DNA of 64,000 nucleotides, from the NCBI GenBank assembly GCA_930633525.1, contig CAKNFP010000001.1, positions 1,528,001 through 1,592,000 of the forward strand. Reading direction: 5' to 3'. The position numbers were made by a program, and so were the translations under genes. This DNA is from Hyphomicrobiales bacterium. Lineage in GTDB: Bacteria; Pseudomonadota; Alphaproteobacteria; Rhizobiales; Beijerinckiaceae. The notes beneath the pieces were generated by a model, which was not told the DNA's origin, did not search any database, and saw only the letters and a list, made by a program, of their open reading frames with translations. Within the stretch, counting starts at the first letter, position 1; every line of letters starts with the position of its first letter. Below, piece after piece: positions 1 through 9,198 of the stretch.

Positions 1-1
1 G

Positions 2-343
2 GCGTTTATTCTGCGCGTGGCCGGCAATATCGCGATTGATTTGCTGCGGCGAGAAAAAAGGCACAGCTCACGCTGCATCAGCGACGAGGCCGTGCTGAAC
101 GCCCTCGTAGACAACTATCCGTCGCCGGAAGCGTTCGCGATCGACCGGGACCGAGTTCGCTTCCTGGCTCTCGCGTTGGCGCAGTTGCCTGCGAAGCCCC
201 GAGCAGCGCTGTTGTTGAATCGTTGCGACGGGCTTTCCCACCGCGAGATCGCGGGGCAGCTTGGCGTTTCCGAAAGCATGGTTGCACGCTACCTCGCGCA
301 AGCACTCCGTCATTGCCGCGACCATTTCCGCGACGTGGCGTGA
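2..343 (+). CDS. fecI: FecI-type ECF sigma factor, 3' part (5' end outside window)
   Basis: Open from the window edge, with the reading frame continuing upstream of the first possible internal start (GTG at 17), so the gene is cut by the window. The visible part begins in sigma region 2 (IAIDLLRREKRH, typical of the end of region 2.4) and ends with a region 4 helix-turn-helix (LSHREIAGQLGVSESMVARY). The family directs RNA polymerase to iron-uptake genes and is controlled by a membrane FecR protein. The next gene is a FecR homologue and the one after is a TonB receptor with a signalling domain, which supports the FecI assignment. The 123-bp gap to fecR shows no clear promoter. Confidence 0.9.
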   Translation, partial: AFILRVAGNIAIDLLRREKRHSSRCISDEAVLNALVDNYPSPEAFAIDRDRVRFLALALAQLPAKPRAALLLNRCDGLSHREIAGQLGVSESMVARYLAQALRHCRDHFRDVA

Positions 344-466
344 ACTTTTCCAACTGTTCGGGGGCGACTTCGGCCGCTTTGCTTCGTCATTGATATAAGA
401 GGCTGATTCTTGCGCACGCTTCCGGAAAAAGCGTTCGCGCGCTTGCTGTGACGGGGCGATGTCGAA

Positions 467-1417
467 TTGATGACTGAGGATGGCAAACGACACCATGTGG
501 ACATCGCTCTCAGTGATGAAGCCATTAACTGGGTCGTCAGGCTCAATTCCGGACGAGCCACCCAAGCGGATCGGGAAGCTTTCACCGACTGGCGGTTACA
601 GAGCGAGCATCACGAACTTGCGGCACAGGAAGCCGAAACGATCTGGCACGGTGTTGGGATTGCCGGTGATGACGCGCGAAAGGCGGAACAGAAAGCTGCG
701 CACACAAAAGTGACGCGGGGGGCCGTGCTTGGGGGGATTCTGCTGGTGGCAGCGGGGTTGGCCATCGAAAGATTCGGTGTGATCGGCCCGAGGCGCCTTG
801 CGGATCATGCGACGAGCGTTGGCGAACAGCGTCGCATTACGCTGCCGGACGGGTCAAGCGTATTTCTGAACGCAAGCGCCGCACTCGCGGTCGATTTCAC
901 CGACGTGGAACGACACCTGACTTTACTTGTGGGCGAGGCGATCTTCACCGTTGTACGTGATGCCGCACGGCCGTTCATTGTCGAGGCGAACGGCGGTCGA
1001 GCCCAGGCGATTGGCACGGTTTTCAATATCGACATCCGGCCAGAAGAGGTCGTTGTGACGGTTCTGGAGGGGGTCGTTGAAGTTGCTACCCAGGTTGGCT
1101 CCGTGACGGCGCATGTTGATCAGCGTGTGCGCTACACCGCCTCCTCACGTCCATCTGCTGCTGAAACCATTGATGCCGATGTTGAGACGGCTTGGCGCCG
1201 AGGCAAGCTGATCTTCAACCGAAGGCCGCTGGGCGATGTCGTTGCCGAGATTGAGCGTCACCGCGACGGACAAATTGTGATCGTGAACCCGCGGCTGCGT
1301 TCACTCGAAGTCACGGGTGTATTTGATCTTCGGGACCCGGATACAATTCTGCGCACCATCGAGGAAACGCTTCCGGTGCGGGTCAATCGACTACCCTTCG
1401 TGACCATACTCCGCTAG
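467..1417 (+). CDS. fecR: FecR-family anti-sigma / sigma regulator
   Basis: 316 residues. The N-terminal DUF4880-type segment (about 17-58, with INWVVRLNSGRATQADREAF) would face the cytoplasm and hold the sigma factor. One hydrophobic segment lies at about 84-102, followed by the periplasmic FecR domain (about 112-205, with the typical LPDGSSVFLNASAAL) and a C-terminal DUF4974/STN-like part (about 245-310). In the known family, the receptor's N-terminal domain contacts the periplasmic part and the signal releases the sigma factor. The frame opens with TTG at 467 directly followed by ATG at 470; either may be used. The order sigma, FecR, receptor is the usual one. Confidence 0.93.
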   Translation: MMTEDGKRHHVDIALSDEAINWVVRLNSGRATQADREAFTDWRLQSEHHELAAQEAETIWHGVGIAGDDARKAEQKAAHTKVTRGAVLGGILLVAAGLAIERFGVIGPRRLADHATSVGEQRRITLPDGSSVFLNASAALAVDFTDVERHLTLLVGEAIFTVVRDAARPFIVEANGGRAQAIGTVFNIDIRPEEVVVTVLEGVVEVATQVGSVTAHVDQRVRYTASSRPSAAETIDADVETAWRRGKLIFNRRPLGDVVAEIERHRDGQIVIVNPRLRSLEVTGVFDLRDPDTILRTIEETLPVRVNRLPFVTILR

Positions 1418-1606
1418 TAGTATGGGCCTATTTTGAGAAAATTATCACGTAAATTCAATTGCTTATGTTCTATATTTTACTTTATTCGATGGGACAGTGC
1501 AAGAACACCTCCGTCATTTCGTCCTAGAATTGAGGACGTTAGACGCCGCGATTTCGCGCGATGGCCGACGCCCTCCTCAGACAATTAGGAAGGATAGGCA
1601 GCATCG
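1418..1606 (+). promoter_or_regulatory. AT-rich intergenic region ahead of the TonB receptor gene
   Basis: The 189 bp between fecR and the receptor gene are much richer in A/T than the flanking genes, especially 1430-1490. This is the expected place for the FecI-dependent promoter and possibly an iron-responsive repressor site. I could not identify a convincing -35/-10 pair or a Fur, RirA or Irr box by eye, so only the location is proposed. A GGAAGGA ribosome binding site lies about 15 bp before the ATG at 1607. Confidence 0.4.
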
Positions 1607-4138
1607 ATGGGCGACGGGGCAGCGAACGGCGGAATAGACTTCGGAAAAAGGCATTCGGTTGCAGCGGCGCTGCTCGCATCGGCCGCGATCTATCTGGTAA
1701 TCAGTTTACCCGGCCAGTTCACAAAGCCGGCGCGAGCGCAAGACGTAACGTCACCGCGTGGGACCTTGCAAACCACATCCTTTAACATCCGGGCGCAGGA
1801 TCTTGGTGGTGCGCTTACTGCATTCGCCGACCGCGCCGGGCTTCGCTTGCTCTTTCCATCGGACCTTGTCGCCGGGAGGAAAAGCTCCGGGATCTCAGGC
1901 GCCTTTAGATACGATCAGGCATTGGAGCGCCTGTTGGCTGGCACAGGCCTCACCTATCGCTTTACGAGCACCAATACCGTGACGATTGTTGATCCAAAAG
2001 CGATCGGCAATGGCGGTCCCGGTGTTACAGACGGCGCAATCGTCCTCGATGCGATCACGATCGAAGGCGAAAGCGCCTGGGGCCCGGTGCACGGCATCGT
2101 CGCCACGCGAAGCGCGACGGGCACAAAGACCAATACCCCGATCATCGAGATACCGCAGTCGCTGTCTGTCATTCCGCGCGAGCAGGTCGTGCGGCAGGGC
2201 GTGACGAATATCGAGCAAAGTGTGCGCTACACACCCGGCGCGATCGCCGAGGTGCTCGGCCCGGGAACCGAGCGTGACAAGATTTATCTGCGCGGCTTTG
2301 AGCCGAACTACTACCTGGACGGCATGATGCTCCCCTATGGCGCGGCCGGACAGGGGGCGCGCGCGGAGGTGTTCGGGCTCGAGCGCATCGAGGTGCTGCG
2401 TGGACCATCCTCCGTTCTCTATGGTCAGAACGCGCCCGGGGGCATCGTGAACATGGTCAGCAAGCGGCCGACGATGGAGCCTTTGCGGCACGTTGAGCTG
2501 CAATACGGCAGTTTCCGGCAGCTACAAGGCGCCTTCGACCTTTCCGGGCCGGTCAATGATGACAAGACGCTTCTCTATCGCCTGACCGGCGTCGTGCGCG
2601 GCGGCGACACCCAGGTCGACTACGCGAAGGATGATCGCGTCTTCATCGCGCCGAGCTTTACCTGGCGACCGAACGATGCGACCAGTCTCACAGTTCTTGG
2701 CCAGTTCCAGCGGGACGATGCCGGCATCTCGGTCATGTATTATCCGGCTTGGGGTACACTCTATCCCAATCCGTTTGGCAAGATCCGGCGTGGAACGAAT
2801 GTCGGCGAACCCAGCCACGATCGCTTCAAACGTGATTTCTATGCACTTGGCTATCTGTTCGAGCATAAATTCGACGAAGACATGGTATTTCGTCAAAACC
2901 TCCGTTATGCGGAAGCGGATGTGAAACAGGGTGACTCCATTTACGGCATTGGTCTCAACATCAATTCCGCGACCGGTCTGCCTAGCAATTATCGTTCGCT
3001 CAACCGCTACCAATGGGATGTTGACCGGCACCAACGCTATTTCACCGTGGACAATCAGCTGGATTCGGCTTTTCAGACCGGAGCGTTAAAACATAATCTA
3101 TTAGTCGGGCTCGATTATCGGCGCTCTTTGCTTGATCAGATCGTTCATGGCGGACTTTCCACGCCGATCGATATGTTCAACCCCGTCTATGGGAACTATA
3201 CGGTGCTCAACACCGTGGCGGCGGACTCGTCGGAGCGGCAATCGCAGCTTGGTCTCTACGCCGAGGACCAGATCAAGCTGGATCGTTTCCTCCTGACGAT
3301 AGGGCTGCGGCAGGATTGGGTCTCGGGCAACAATTTCAATCGCCTCAACAGGCTCAATACGAAGATTGATGACGCCGCTTTGACAGGCCGCGTCGGCTTG
3401 ACCTATGTCTTCGACTCCGGCTTTGCGCCCTATGTCAGTTACTCGACCTCGTTCCAGCCGGTCATGGGGGCTGGCTACGGCGGCGTACCATTCAAACCGA
3501 CCGAAGGCGAACAATATGAGGCTGGAATCAAATACCAGCCGACCTGGTTCAAGGGCTTGTTCACCGCCTCCGTCTTCCAGCTCAAGCAGACCAACGTCTT
3601 GACGCCCGACATGGACCACCGTGATTGCGCCCTCTATCCCGGCACTTGCGGCAACTACAACACACAAACCGGCGAGGTGAAGGTCAAGGGCTTCGAATTC
3701 GAGGCCAGGGCCAGCCTGGTTGACGGCCTCGACGTCATCGGCTCCTACGCCTATCTCGATACGGAGGTAACGCGCAGCAACAGTAACAATCTAGGCAAGC
3801 GTCAGCCGCTGGTCCCGCGGAATCAGGCCTCGCTTTGGTTAGATTATACTTTCAGCTCTGGCGCCTTCGAGGGCCTCGGTCTCGCCGCTGGCGTACGCTA
3901 TACGGGATCGTCCTATGGCGATGGACCTAATACGCTCAAGGCGCCGGCCTATACGCTTGTGGATGCTGCTTTGCGCTACGATCTCGCAAAGCTGAACCCG
4001 CAACTCAATGGTGCAACGGTCTCCGTCAACGCGACGAACCTCTTCGACAAGGAGTATCTGACGACCTGCGCCGCGACGAGCGCCTGCTTCTATGGCGCGG
4101 GCAGGACGGTAACCGCAAAACTTGCATATACTTGGTGA
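1607..4138 (+). CDS. TonB-dependent siderophore receptor with STN signalling domain
   Basis: 843 residues, an outer-membrane receptor of the FpvA/FhuE/FoxA class. A signal peptide ends near residue 44 (PARA-QD). An STN domain follows (about 57-129, SFNIRAQDLGGALTAFADRA), then a TonB-box-like ITIEG near 150, a plug domain (IPQSLSVIPREQV through LRGPSSVLYGQNAPGGIVN) and a 22-strand-type barrel ending in aromatic W. The STN domain belongs to receptors that signal to FecR, matching the upstream fecI-fecR pair. Its stop codon overlaps the next start (TGATG at 4136-4140), so receptor and ABC genes are probably cotranscribed. Exact siderophore unknown; hydroxamate type is inferred from the FhuBCD-like neighbours. 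Confidence 0.95.
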   Translation: MGDGAANGGIDFGKRHSVAAALLASAAIYLVISLPGQFTKPARAQDVTSPRGTLQTTSFNIRAQDLGGALTAFADRAGLRLLFPSDLVAGRKSSGISGAFRYDQALERLLAGTGLTYRFTSTNTVTIVDPKAIGNGGPGVTDGAIVLDAITIEGESAWGPVHGIVATRSATGTKTNTPIIEIPQSLSVIPREQVVRQGVTNIEQSVRYTPGAIAEVLGPGTERDKIYLRGFEPNYYLDGMMLPYGAAGQGARAEVFGLERIEVLRGPSSVLYGQNAPGGIVNMVSKRPTMEPLRHVELQYGSFRQLQGAFDLSGPVNDDKTLLYRLTGVVRGGDTQVDYAKDDRVFIAPSFTWRPNDATSLTVLGQFQRDDAGISVMYYPAWGTLYPNPFGKIRRGTNVGEPSHDRFKRDFYALGYLFEHKFDEDMVFRQNLRYAEADVKQGDSIYGIGLNINSATGLPSNYRSLNRYQWDVDRHQRYFTVDNQLDSAFQTGALKHNLLVGLDYRRSLLDQIVHGGLSTPIDMFNPVYGNYTVLNTVAADSSERQSQLGLYAEDQIKLDRFLLTIGLRQDWVSGNNFNRLNRLNTKIDDAALTGRVGLTYVFDSGFAPYVSYSTSFQPVMGAGYGGVPFKPTEGEQYEAGIKYQPTWFKGLFTASVFQLKQTNVLTPDMDHRDCALYPGTCGNYNTQTGEVKVKGFEFEARASLVDGLDVIGSYAYLDTEVTRSNSNNLGKRQPLVPRNQASLWLDYTFSSGAFEGLGLAAGVRYTGSSYGDGPNTLKAPAYTLVDAALRYDLAKLNPQLNGATVSVNATNLFDKEYLTTCAATSACFYGAGRTVTAKLAYTW

Positions 4139-5025
4139 TGACGACGCGACGTGCGGTCCTTGGCTCCCTCGGCGGTTTCTGCATCGCACCGCGCGCCGCT
4201 ATCGCACAGCCACTCGACAGGCGTGCTCGCGTGGCGGTGATCGACTGGGCGGCGGCCGAAAGCCTTTTGGCGATCGGCATCGAACCCGTCGCCGTTGCGA
4301 ACACAGGCCTCTATCGCCAATGGGTGTCGAAGCCCGCATTGCCACCGATGGTCGCGGATCTCGGGCTGCCCGAGGAACCTAACCTCGAGCGGCTATTCAG
4401 CTTGCGCCCTGATCTCATCCTGATTTCGAGCTGGCAAGAGCTTCTTCGCCCGAGGCTGGAAACCATCGCTCCGGTCCATGTGTTCTCGGTCTTCGACAAT
4501 AACCGCACGCCTCTCGTCAATGCGGTTGCCTCGATGCAGTCCCTCGGTCGCGCCTTTGGGCTGGCGGATGCTGCGGCGGCCTTCAAGAAGGCCCTCGAAA
4601 TGGCCTTTGAGCATAACCTAAGCCGGCTAAAGTCGGTCGATGCGCGCCCGGTCCTTCTCGCGGTGCTGCTGGGCGACGGCTTGCGGATTACCGTCTACGG
4701 TAAGGGAAGCCTGCTCGGGGACGTGCTAGATCGTCTCGGGATCGAGAATGCCTGGAAGGGCGAGATGCCGGTATTCGGCCGCGCCACGATTGGCATCGAA
4801 CAGCTGCTCGGACTATCCAACTGCACATTGCTTTACATGGACCAAGGCAATCGCACCCGCGCGGCCATCCAACGCTTGCGTTCGCGTTCGTTCTGGAGGG
4901 AATTGCCTTTTGTGGTGGCCGGATATGCGCGTCCGATCGAAGCCGTCTGGCCATTCGCTGGAGCGCCCACAGCCATGCGCTTTTCCGGGATCGTGACCGG
5001 CGCCTTGGTAGAGAATCAGCCGTAA
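4138..5025 (+). CDS. fhuD: Periplasmic ferri-siderophore-binding protein (FhuD-like)
   Basis: 295 residues. The N-terminus reads MTTRRAVLGSLGGF followed by a hydrophobic stretch and AIAQ, a Tat-type twin-arginine signal, so the protein is probably exported folded. The body matches the class III helical-backbone binding proteins: VAVIDWAAAESLLAIGIEPV near the start, LPEEPNLERLFSLRPDLI in the middle and a long linking helix. It would hand the siderophore to FhuB. The start at 4138 is chosen because its ATG overlaps the receptor stop; TTG at 4132 and GTG at 4135 are alternatives. Its TAA overlaps the fhuB start (taATG), a second sign of translational coupling. Confidence 0.9.
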   Translation: MTTRRAVLGSLGGFCIAPRAAIAQPLDRRARVAVIDWAAAESLLAIGIEPVAVANTGLYRQWVSKPALPPMVADLGLPEEPNLERLFSLRPDLILISSWQELLRPRLETIAPVHVFSVFDNNRTPLVNAVASMQSLGRAFGLADAAAAFKKALEMAFEHNLSRLKSVDARPVLLAVLLGDGLRITVYGKGSLLGDVLDRLGIENAWKGEMPVFGRATIGIEQLLGLSNCTLLYMDQGNRTRAAIQRLRSRSFWRELPFVVAGYARPIEAVWPFAGAPTAMRFSGIVTGALVENQP

Positions 5026-7112
5026 TGACGGATGACAACATGACGGCACCGGGGACGCCGGGCAGATGGTCCCTATGGGCGCTCGTTTCGATTGTCGCCC
5101 TGGCTATCGTTCTCAACCTCATGGTTCTAGCCAACACCTGGGCAGGCGTGGCTGTTCCTGGCCATCGCGCGACGATTATTGTTGAGTTCGTCCTGCCGAG
5201 GATGGCGACGGGCCTGCTGGCGGGGGCGGCACTCGGGCTGGCGGCTGCCCTCTTCCAGCATGCCCTGCGCAATCCACTGGCCGAGCCAACGACGCTTGGA
5301 ATTTCGGCTGGAGCCTATCTGGCTCTCACGGGCGCCACGCTTTGGACTCCCTGGCTGCTGGAAGCGGGGCGCGAGTGGGTGGCGCTACTGGGAGCAGCAC
5401 TCGCCATGCTGGCGGTCTTCCAGCTTTCGGGCCGGGCTGCTTCACCCGCGACCATGATCGTCGCCGGCCTGCTCGTCAGCCTGCTCTGTGGAGCATTGGC
5501 GGCCCTGTTCGTTCTCCTGAACCACGATTATCTCACCGAGATCTTTATCTGGCAGAGTGGATCGCTCGCTCAGATCGGCTGGACGACGCCTCTTCGCTTT
5601 GTTCTCACGCTGGGTGTAGCCGCCGCGCTCGCGACGGTCATGCGACGTCCGCTGGCGCTGCTTGAGCTCGGAGATGAGGGGAGTCGCGCTCTGGGTATAC
5701 CGGTTGGTGCGCTACGCTGGGCCGCGCTTTGTCTCGCCACTGTTCTGAGCGCTATAATCGTCGCGAGCGTCGGGGTACTGGGCTTCGTCGGTCTCGGGGC
5801 TCCCGCCCTGGCCCGGATGATCGGGGCGCGGCGCCTTGCCCATCGTCTCATTGTCGCCGCCCTGGTCGGCTCCCTTCTGCTGACGATTGCTGATGCTGTC
5901 GTCACGCTGCTTCCGACGGCGCAACAGGTGCCTGTCGGGGCGGCGACGGCCCTGCTCGGCGCACCGCTCATTCTCATCCTGCTGCGAAGGCTGCGCCCGG
6001 CGTCGCCTGCAGGGAATCGGACTCCTCAGGAGGATGGGTTCGGGGCCCCCCGCAACGCGAACACTCTCTTGATCGCCATTCCAGCTCTGCTGGCGATCGG
6101 CCTGCTGGCCCTTTTGCTGGGCCGTGGCGGCGAAGCCTGGCACGGCTTTCACCTGGATGGACTTGCGTCCGCGCTCGTGCATCTGCGCCTGCCGCGTGCC
6201 CTTGCCGCGGCAGCGGCCGGCGGGATGCTGGCGTTGGCCGGTGTGCTGCTCCAGCGCTGGACTGCGAACCCCCTCGCATCTCCGGAAGTGCTCGGCATTT
6301 CGTCAGGGGCCTGTCTAGGGGTCGTGATCGCCATGCTGCTGATATCCGGCTTTGATGCAACCTTGACATGGATCGCTGCATGGATAGGGGCGAGCTTGGC
6401 GCTGGCGTGTCTGGTCTTGATCGGCCGGGCAAGCAATTTCGCTCCCGATCAGGTCCTGCTGGCCGGCACAGCGATGTCCGTTCTCGCCTCCGCAGCGACG
6501 GCAATCCTGATGACCAAGGGGGATCCGCGGCTCGGCTTTCTGCTGACTTGGATGACTGGATCCACCTATCGGACCACTCTGGCGGAGGCCCAGGTCGCCA
6601 CCGTAATAGCCTTGAGCCTGCTTGCGATCTCGTCCCTTTTTCTGCGCTGGCTCGTCATCCTGCACTTGGGCACGCCCTTTGCCCGGATGCTCGGAGTGCC
6701 GCTATCCCCGGCGCAGCTCCTGATACTGCTGATCGCGGCCATCGCCACGGCGACGGCAACCTTGATCGTCGGCCCTTTGAGCTTCGTAGGCTTGCTGGCG
6801 CCGCAGCTCGCACGTCAGCTTGGCTTTCGTCGTCCGGGAGAGCATCTGGTCGCATGCTTCCTGCTCGGAGCCACGATCATGCTGCTTGCCGACTGGCTGG
6901 GGCGAACCATGATGTATCCGTGGCAGATCCCCTCAGGATTGGTCGCTACGCTGATCGGCGGTCTGGTCTTTGTATCGATGCTCCCCCGCTCCGGGGCTGC
7001 TCGTCCATTTCCTCGAGGAGCTTGCTGGCTGCGTTCGACCAGTGCTGCCTTGCGCGGCGCGCTAAGCAGATGGACCGGTCGCACGGGGCCTTGGGCGCGG
7101 GATCCAGAGTGA
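5025..7112 (+). CDS. fhuB: Fused two-domain siderophore ABC permease (FhuB-like)
   Basis: 695 residues. Two FecCD-type permease halves are fused in one chain, as in FhuB: half one has RMATGLLAGAALGLAAALFQ and NPLAEPTTLGISAGAYL, half two (from about residue 340) repeats LPRALAAAAAGGMLALAGVL and NPLASPEVLGISSGACL. Each half carries the cytoplasmic GLxxPxLAR-type loop that contacts the ATPase (GLGAPALARMIG, GLLAPQLARQLG). About 20 membrane segments are expected. Odd point: the last about 40 residues after GGLVFVSML are basic and Trp/Arg-rich and do not resemble the short tail normal for the family, so the 3' end may have been altered by a small insertion or frameshift. Confidence 0.93.
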   Translation: MTDDNMTAPGTPGRWSLWALVSIVALAIVLNLMVLANTWAGVAVPGHRATIIVEFVLPRMATGLLAGAALGLAAALFQHALRNPLAEPTTLGISAGAYLALTGATLWTPWLLEAGREWVALLGAALAMLAVFQLSGRAASPATMIVAGLLVSLLCGALAALFVLLNHDYLTEIFIWQSGSLAQIGWTTPLRFVLTLGVAAALATVMRRPLALLELGDEGSRALGIPVGALRWAALCLATVLSAIIVASVGVLGFVGLGAPALARMIGARRLAHRLIVAALVGSLLLTIADAVVTLLPTAQQVPVGAATALLGAPLILILLRRLRPASPAGNRTPQEDGFGAPRNANTLLIAIPALLAIGLLALLLGRGGEAWHGFHLDGLASALVHLRLPRALAAAAAGGMLALAGVLLQRWTANPLASPEVLGISSGACLGVVIAMLLISGFDATLTWIAAWIGASLALACLVLIGRASNFAPDQVLLAGTAMSVLASAATAILMTKGDPRLGFLLTWMTGSTYRTTLAEAQVATVIALSLLAISSLFLRWLVILHLGTPFARMLGVPLSPAQLLILLIAAIATATATLIVGPLSFVGLLAPQLARQLGFRRPGEHLVACFLLGATIMLLADWLGRTMMYPWQIPSGLVATLIGGLVFVSMLPRSGAARPFPRGACWLRSTSAALRGALSRWTGRTGPWARDPE

Positions 7113-7267
7113 TCTCCGGTGCTCCAACGCCGACGATCACGGCATGGCCTTTTATGAGCAAGCCCGAGATCGTGCTCTGGGAGTGCGCCGACTTCCTTGC
7201 CTTGCATATGACGGTCCGTCCCCATGGCGGCATCCTGCTGTCTTGGAGCGGGTCTCTCAGGTGATCG

Positions 7268-8140
7268 ATGATGCTTCCATATAGCGAGACAGATATTCAC
7301 TTACCTTCTATTCGGGCAGATATCCTCGCGCCGAACGCCTCCCTACTCGACAGCGGCAACCGGGCGGGAGCGCTGTTCACACTATACGAGGCGTCGTTCT
7401 CCGTGCCCCATCGTACGCTGCTGGAGCCGTTGACGCTGGCGCTGCCGGCGCGGCGCGTCGTCGGCTTGATCGGCCACAACGGTTCCGGTAAGTCGACGCT
7501 CCTGAAGATCCTCGCGCGCCAGCAGCCAGCGAGCGGGGGCACAGTACATTTTATGGGCAAGGCATTGTCGGAATGGGGCGACCGATCTTTTGCGCGGAAG
7601 CTCGCCTATCTGCCGCAGGCGACACCGCCGTCTCCCGGCCTGCTGGTCAAGGAACTGGTTGCACTCGGTCGCTATCCCTGGCATGGGGCGTTGGGCCGCT
7701 TCGGCAAAGCCGATCGGGAAAAGGTCAAGGAAGCAATTGAACTCACGGGCATCGCGCCTTTCGCGGAGCGGTTGGTGGACACGCTGTCGGGCGGGGAGCG
7801 CCAGCGCGTGTGGCTGGCTATGCTGGTTGCGCAGGACACCGAATGCCTCCTCCTCGACGAGCCGATTTCGGCGCTCGACATCGCGCATCAGATCGAAGTG
7901 CTGAGCGTCGTCCAGAGGCTCGGTCGCTCCAAGGGACTTGGGGTGATTGTCGTGCTGCATGACGTCAACATGGCGGCCCGCTTTTGCGACGAGATCTTGG
8001 CTATGCACACGGGCAGGCTGATCAAACGGGGCACGCCCGCCGAGATCATGACACCGGAGATCCTGAAGATGATCTACGGCCTCGATATGGCGATCCTGTC
8101 CCATCCATCGAATGGACATCCCGTAGCCATCGCCAAGTGA
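7268..8140 (+). CDS. fhuC: Siderophore ABC transporter ATP-binding protein (FhuC-like)
   Basis: 290 residues. The Walker A motif GHNGSGKST, Q-loop region AYLPQATPPSPG, signature LSGGERQR, Walker B LLLDEP and the H-loop VVLHDVNMAARF are all intact. The sequence matches FepC/FhuC-type ATPases, which pair with FecCD permeases. There is an N-terminal extension of about 35 residues before the nucleotide-binding domain. ATG codons at 7268 and 7271 follow an AGGTGA ribosome binding site. The 155-bp gap after fhuB is unusual in an otherwise overlapping operon. The order here is D-B-C. Confidence 0.93.
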   Translation: MMLPYSETDIHLPSIRADILAPNASLLDSGNRAGALFTLYEASFSVPHRTLLEPLTLALPARRVVGLIGHNGSGKSTLLKILARQQPASGGTVHFMGKALSEWGDRSFARKLAYLPQATPPSPGLLVKELVALGRYPWHGALGRFGKADREKVKEAIELTGIAPFAERLVDTLSGGERQRVWLAMLVAQDTECLLLDEPISALDIAHQIEVLSVVQRLGRSKGLGVIVVLHDVNMAARFCDEILAMHTGRLIKRGTPAEIMTPEILKMIYGLDMAILSHPSNGHPVAIAK

Positions 8141-8160
8141 GCAGGCGGCGCTCCACATGC

Positions 8161-8390
8161 TCATTGCCGCCCGAAAGGCAAACCTGAGGCAATGTTATCA
8201 TCCAGCTGTAAAGAACCTTCAATTGGATCCATGGCTATGGCTGCGGAATTCAGGCTGTAGAGCAGACTGAGTTCGATGGTTTCGTTGGCGGTAAGACAGA
8301 GCGGGTCGATGCTGAGCTGCACGCCGTTATGGATGAAGCCGACGCATTCCCGGTTGGATCCGAAGCAGTGAGCATGTTGCTGGTGAGCTC
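8161..8390 (-). other. Stretch with coding character, possible gene remnant
   Basis: Between fhuC and the surface-protein remnant, one minus-strand frame is open for about 75 codons down to a TGA at 8161-8163. It reads like ordinary protein (for example GFIHNGVQLSIDPLCLTANE), but an in-frame stop lies immediately upstream and no start with a ribosome binding site is visible. It may be the last part of a decayed gene next to the insertion scar. I do not recognise the family. The rest of 8141-8470 shows nothing else. Confidence 0.25.
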
Positions 8391-8470
8391 AATACTATGA
8401 ACTTAAGCAGAGACTAAAGATAATAGCGGATCGTATTTGTCGAATGGCACTACGCCAAACAGCTCAATAC

Positions 8471-9198
8471 TCAAAAAACAAAATCGTCGCCCGTCAATCC
8501 AGCGTTCCATCCAAGCCGAATGACGAGATCCTCGGTCGATCTGAATGCGGCGGCACCGTTGTTTCCGAATGCATAGATGTAGGCGCCATATGGGAAGTGC
8601 CCTGCGCCGTGACGAGCAGTAAGCTGGGCGAAGACATTGAGCGCCGCCGATAGACTCGTCTGTGCGGTGACCGCAGCTTGCGCTGCCTCAAGAACGTCTT
8701 GAGGAGCAAGTGACAGACCGAGGCCTGTCAGGTCAATCTTGTCTCTGCCATGCGTAAAGAATGAGATTCCGTATGTCGTAGAAAGTGTTGAATCGGCGAA
8801 GCTCTCATAACGCAGCGTCGTGTGACCATATTCGAGGTAGAGTGTGTCAGCTCCCCCACCTGGTGTGATCATATTGGCTCCCGCGCAGGACCGGATCACA
8901 TCTTGGCCACCTTGTGTGATGATGACCATATCCGCCTCGCTTCGAAGCCGAATGTCATTGTCGCCGCTGGAGCCTTTGATGGTCAGGGGATTTATCGGAG
9001 GGAACTGACCTGCGCCAATCTGGAAGTCTCCGACAACGGCAGAGACTTCGATCAAAGCCAATGTCTCGGTCGGCACAATTCTCAGATCGGGACCGCCCTC
9101 CCATGGAGCCTGAGCGTTTTCAGCGCATCGCTATCGATCGGAATCACCGTAAGCGCACCAAAAGTAATATCGAGATGCTCGATATTGTCGATCTGGAG
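8471..9198 (-). pseudogene. C-terminal remnant of a bluetail/RTX-like secreted surface protein
   Basis: A 201-codon minus-strand frame (9076 down to 8471) carries a glycine/aspartate-rich segment (TQGGQDVIRSCAGANMITPG) and then a C-terminal region like the bluetail domain of putative type I secreted surface proteins: GRDKIDLTGLGL, YIYAFGNNGAAAFRSTEDLV and the terminal TGDDFVF. Upstream, about 9198-9100, a second minus frame continues with similar character (DNIEHLDITFGALTVIPIDS) and is joined by an apparent one-base frameshift near 9097-9105. The coding signal stops where the IS5 remnant begins, so the N-terminal bulk of the gene has been lost. No start codon with a ribosome binding site is present. 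Confidence 0.6.

Noticed and set aside
1418..1606. FecI-type promoter or Fur/Irr/RirA box
   Set aside because: Several weak partial matches in the AT-rich stretch, none convincing enough to place.
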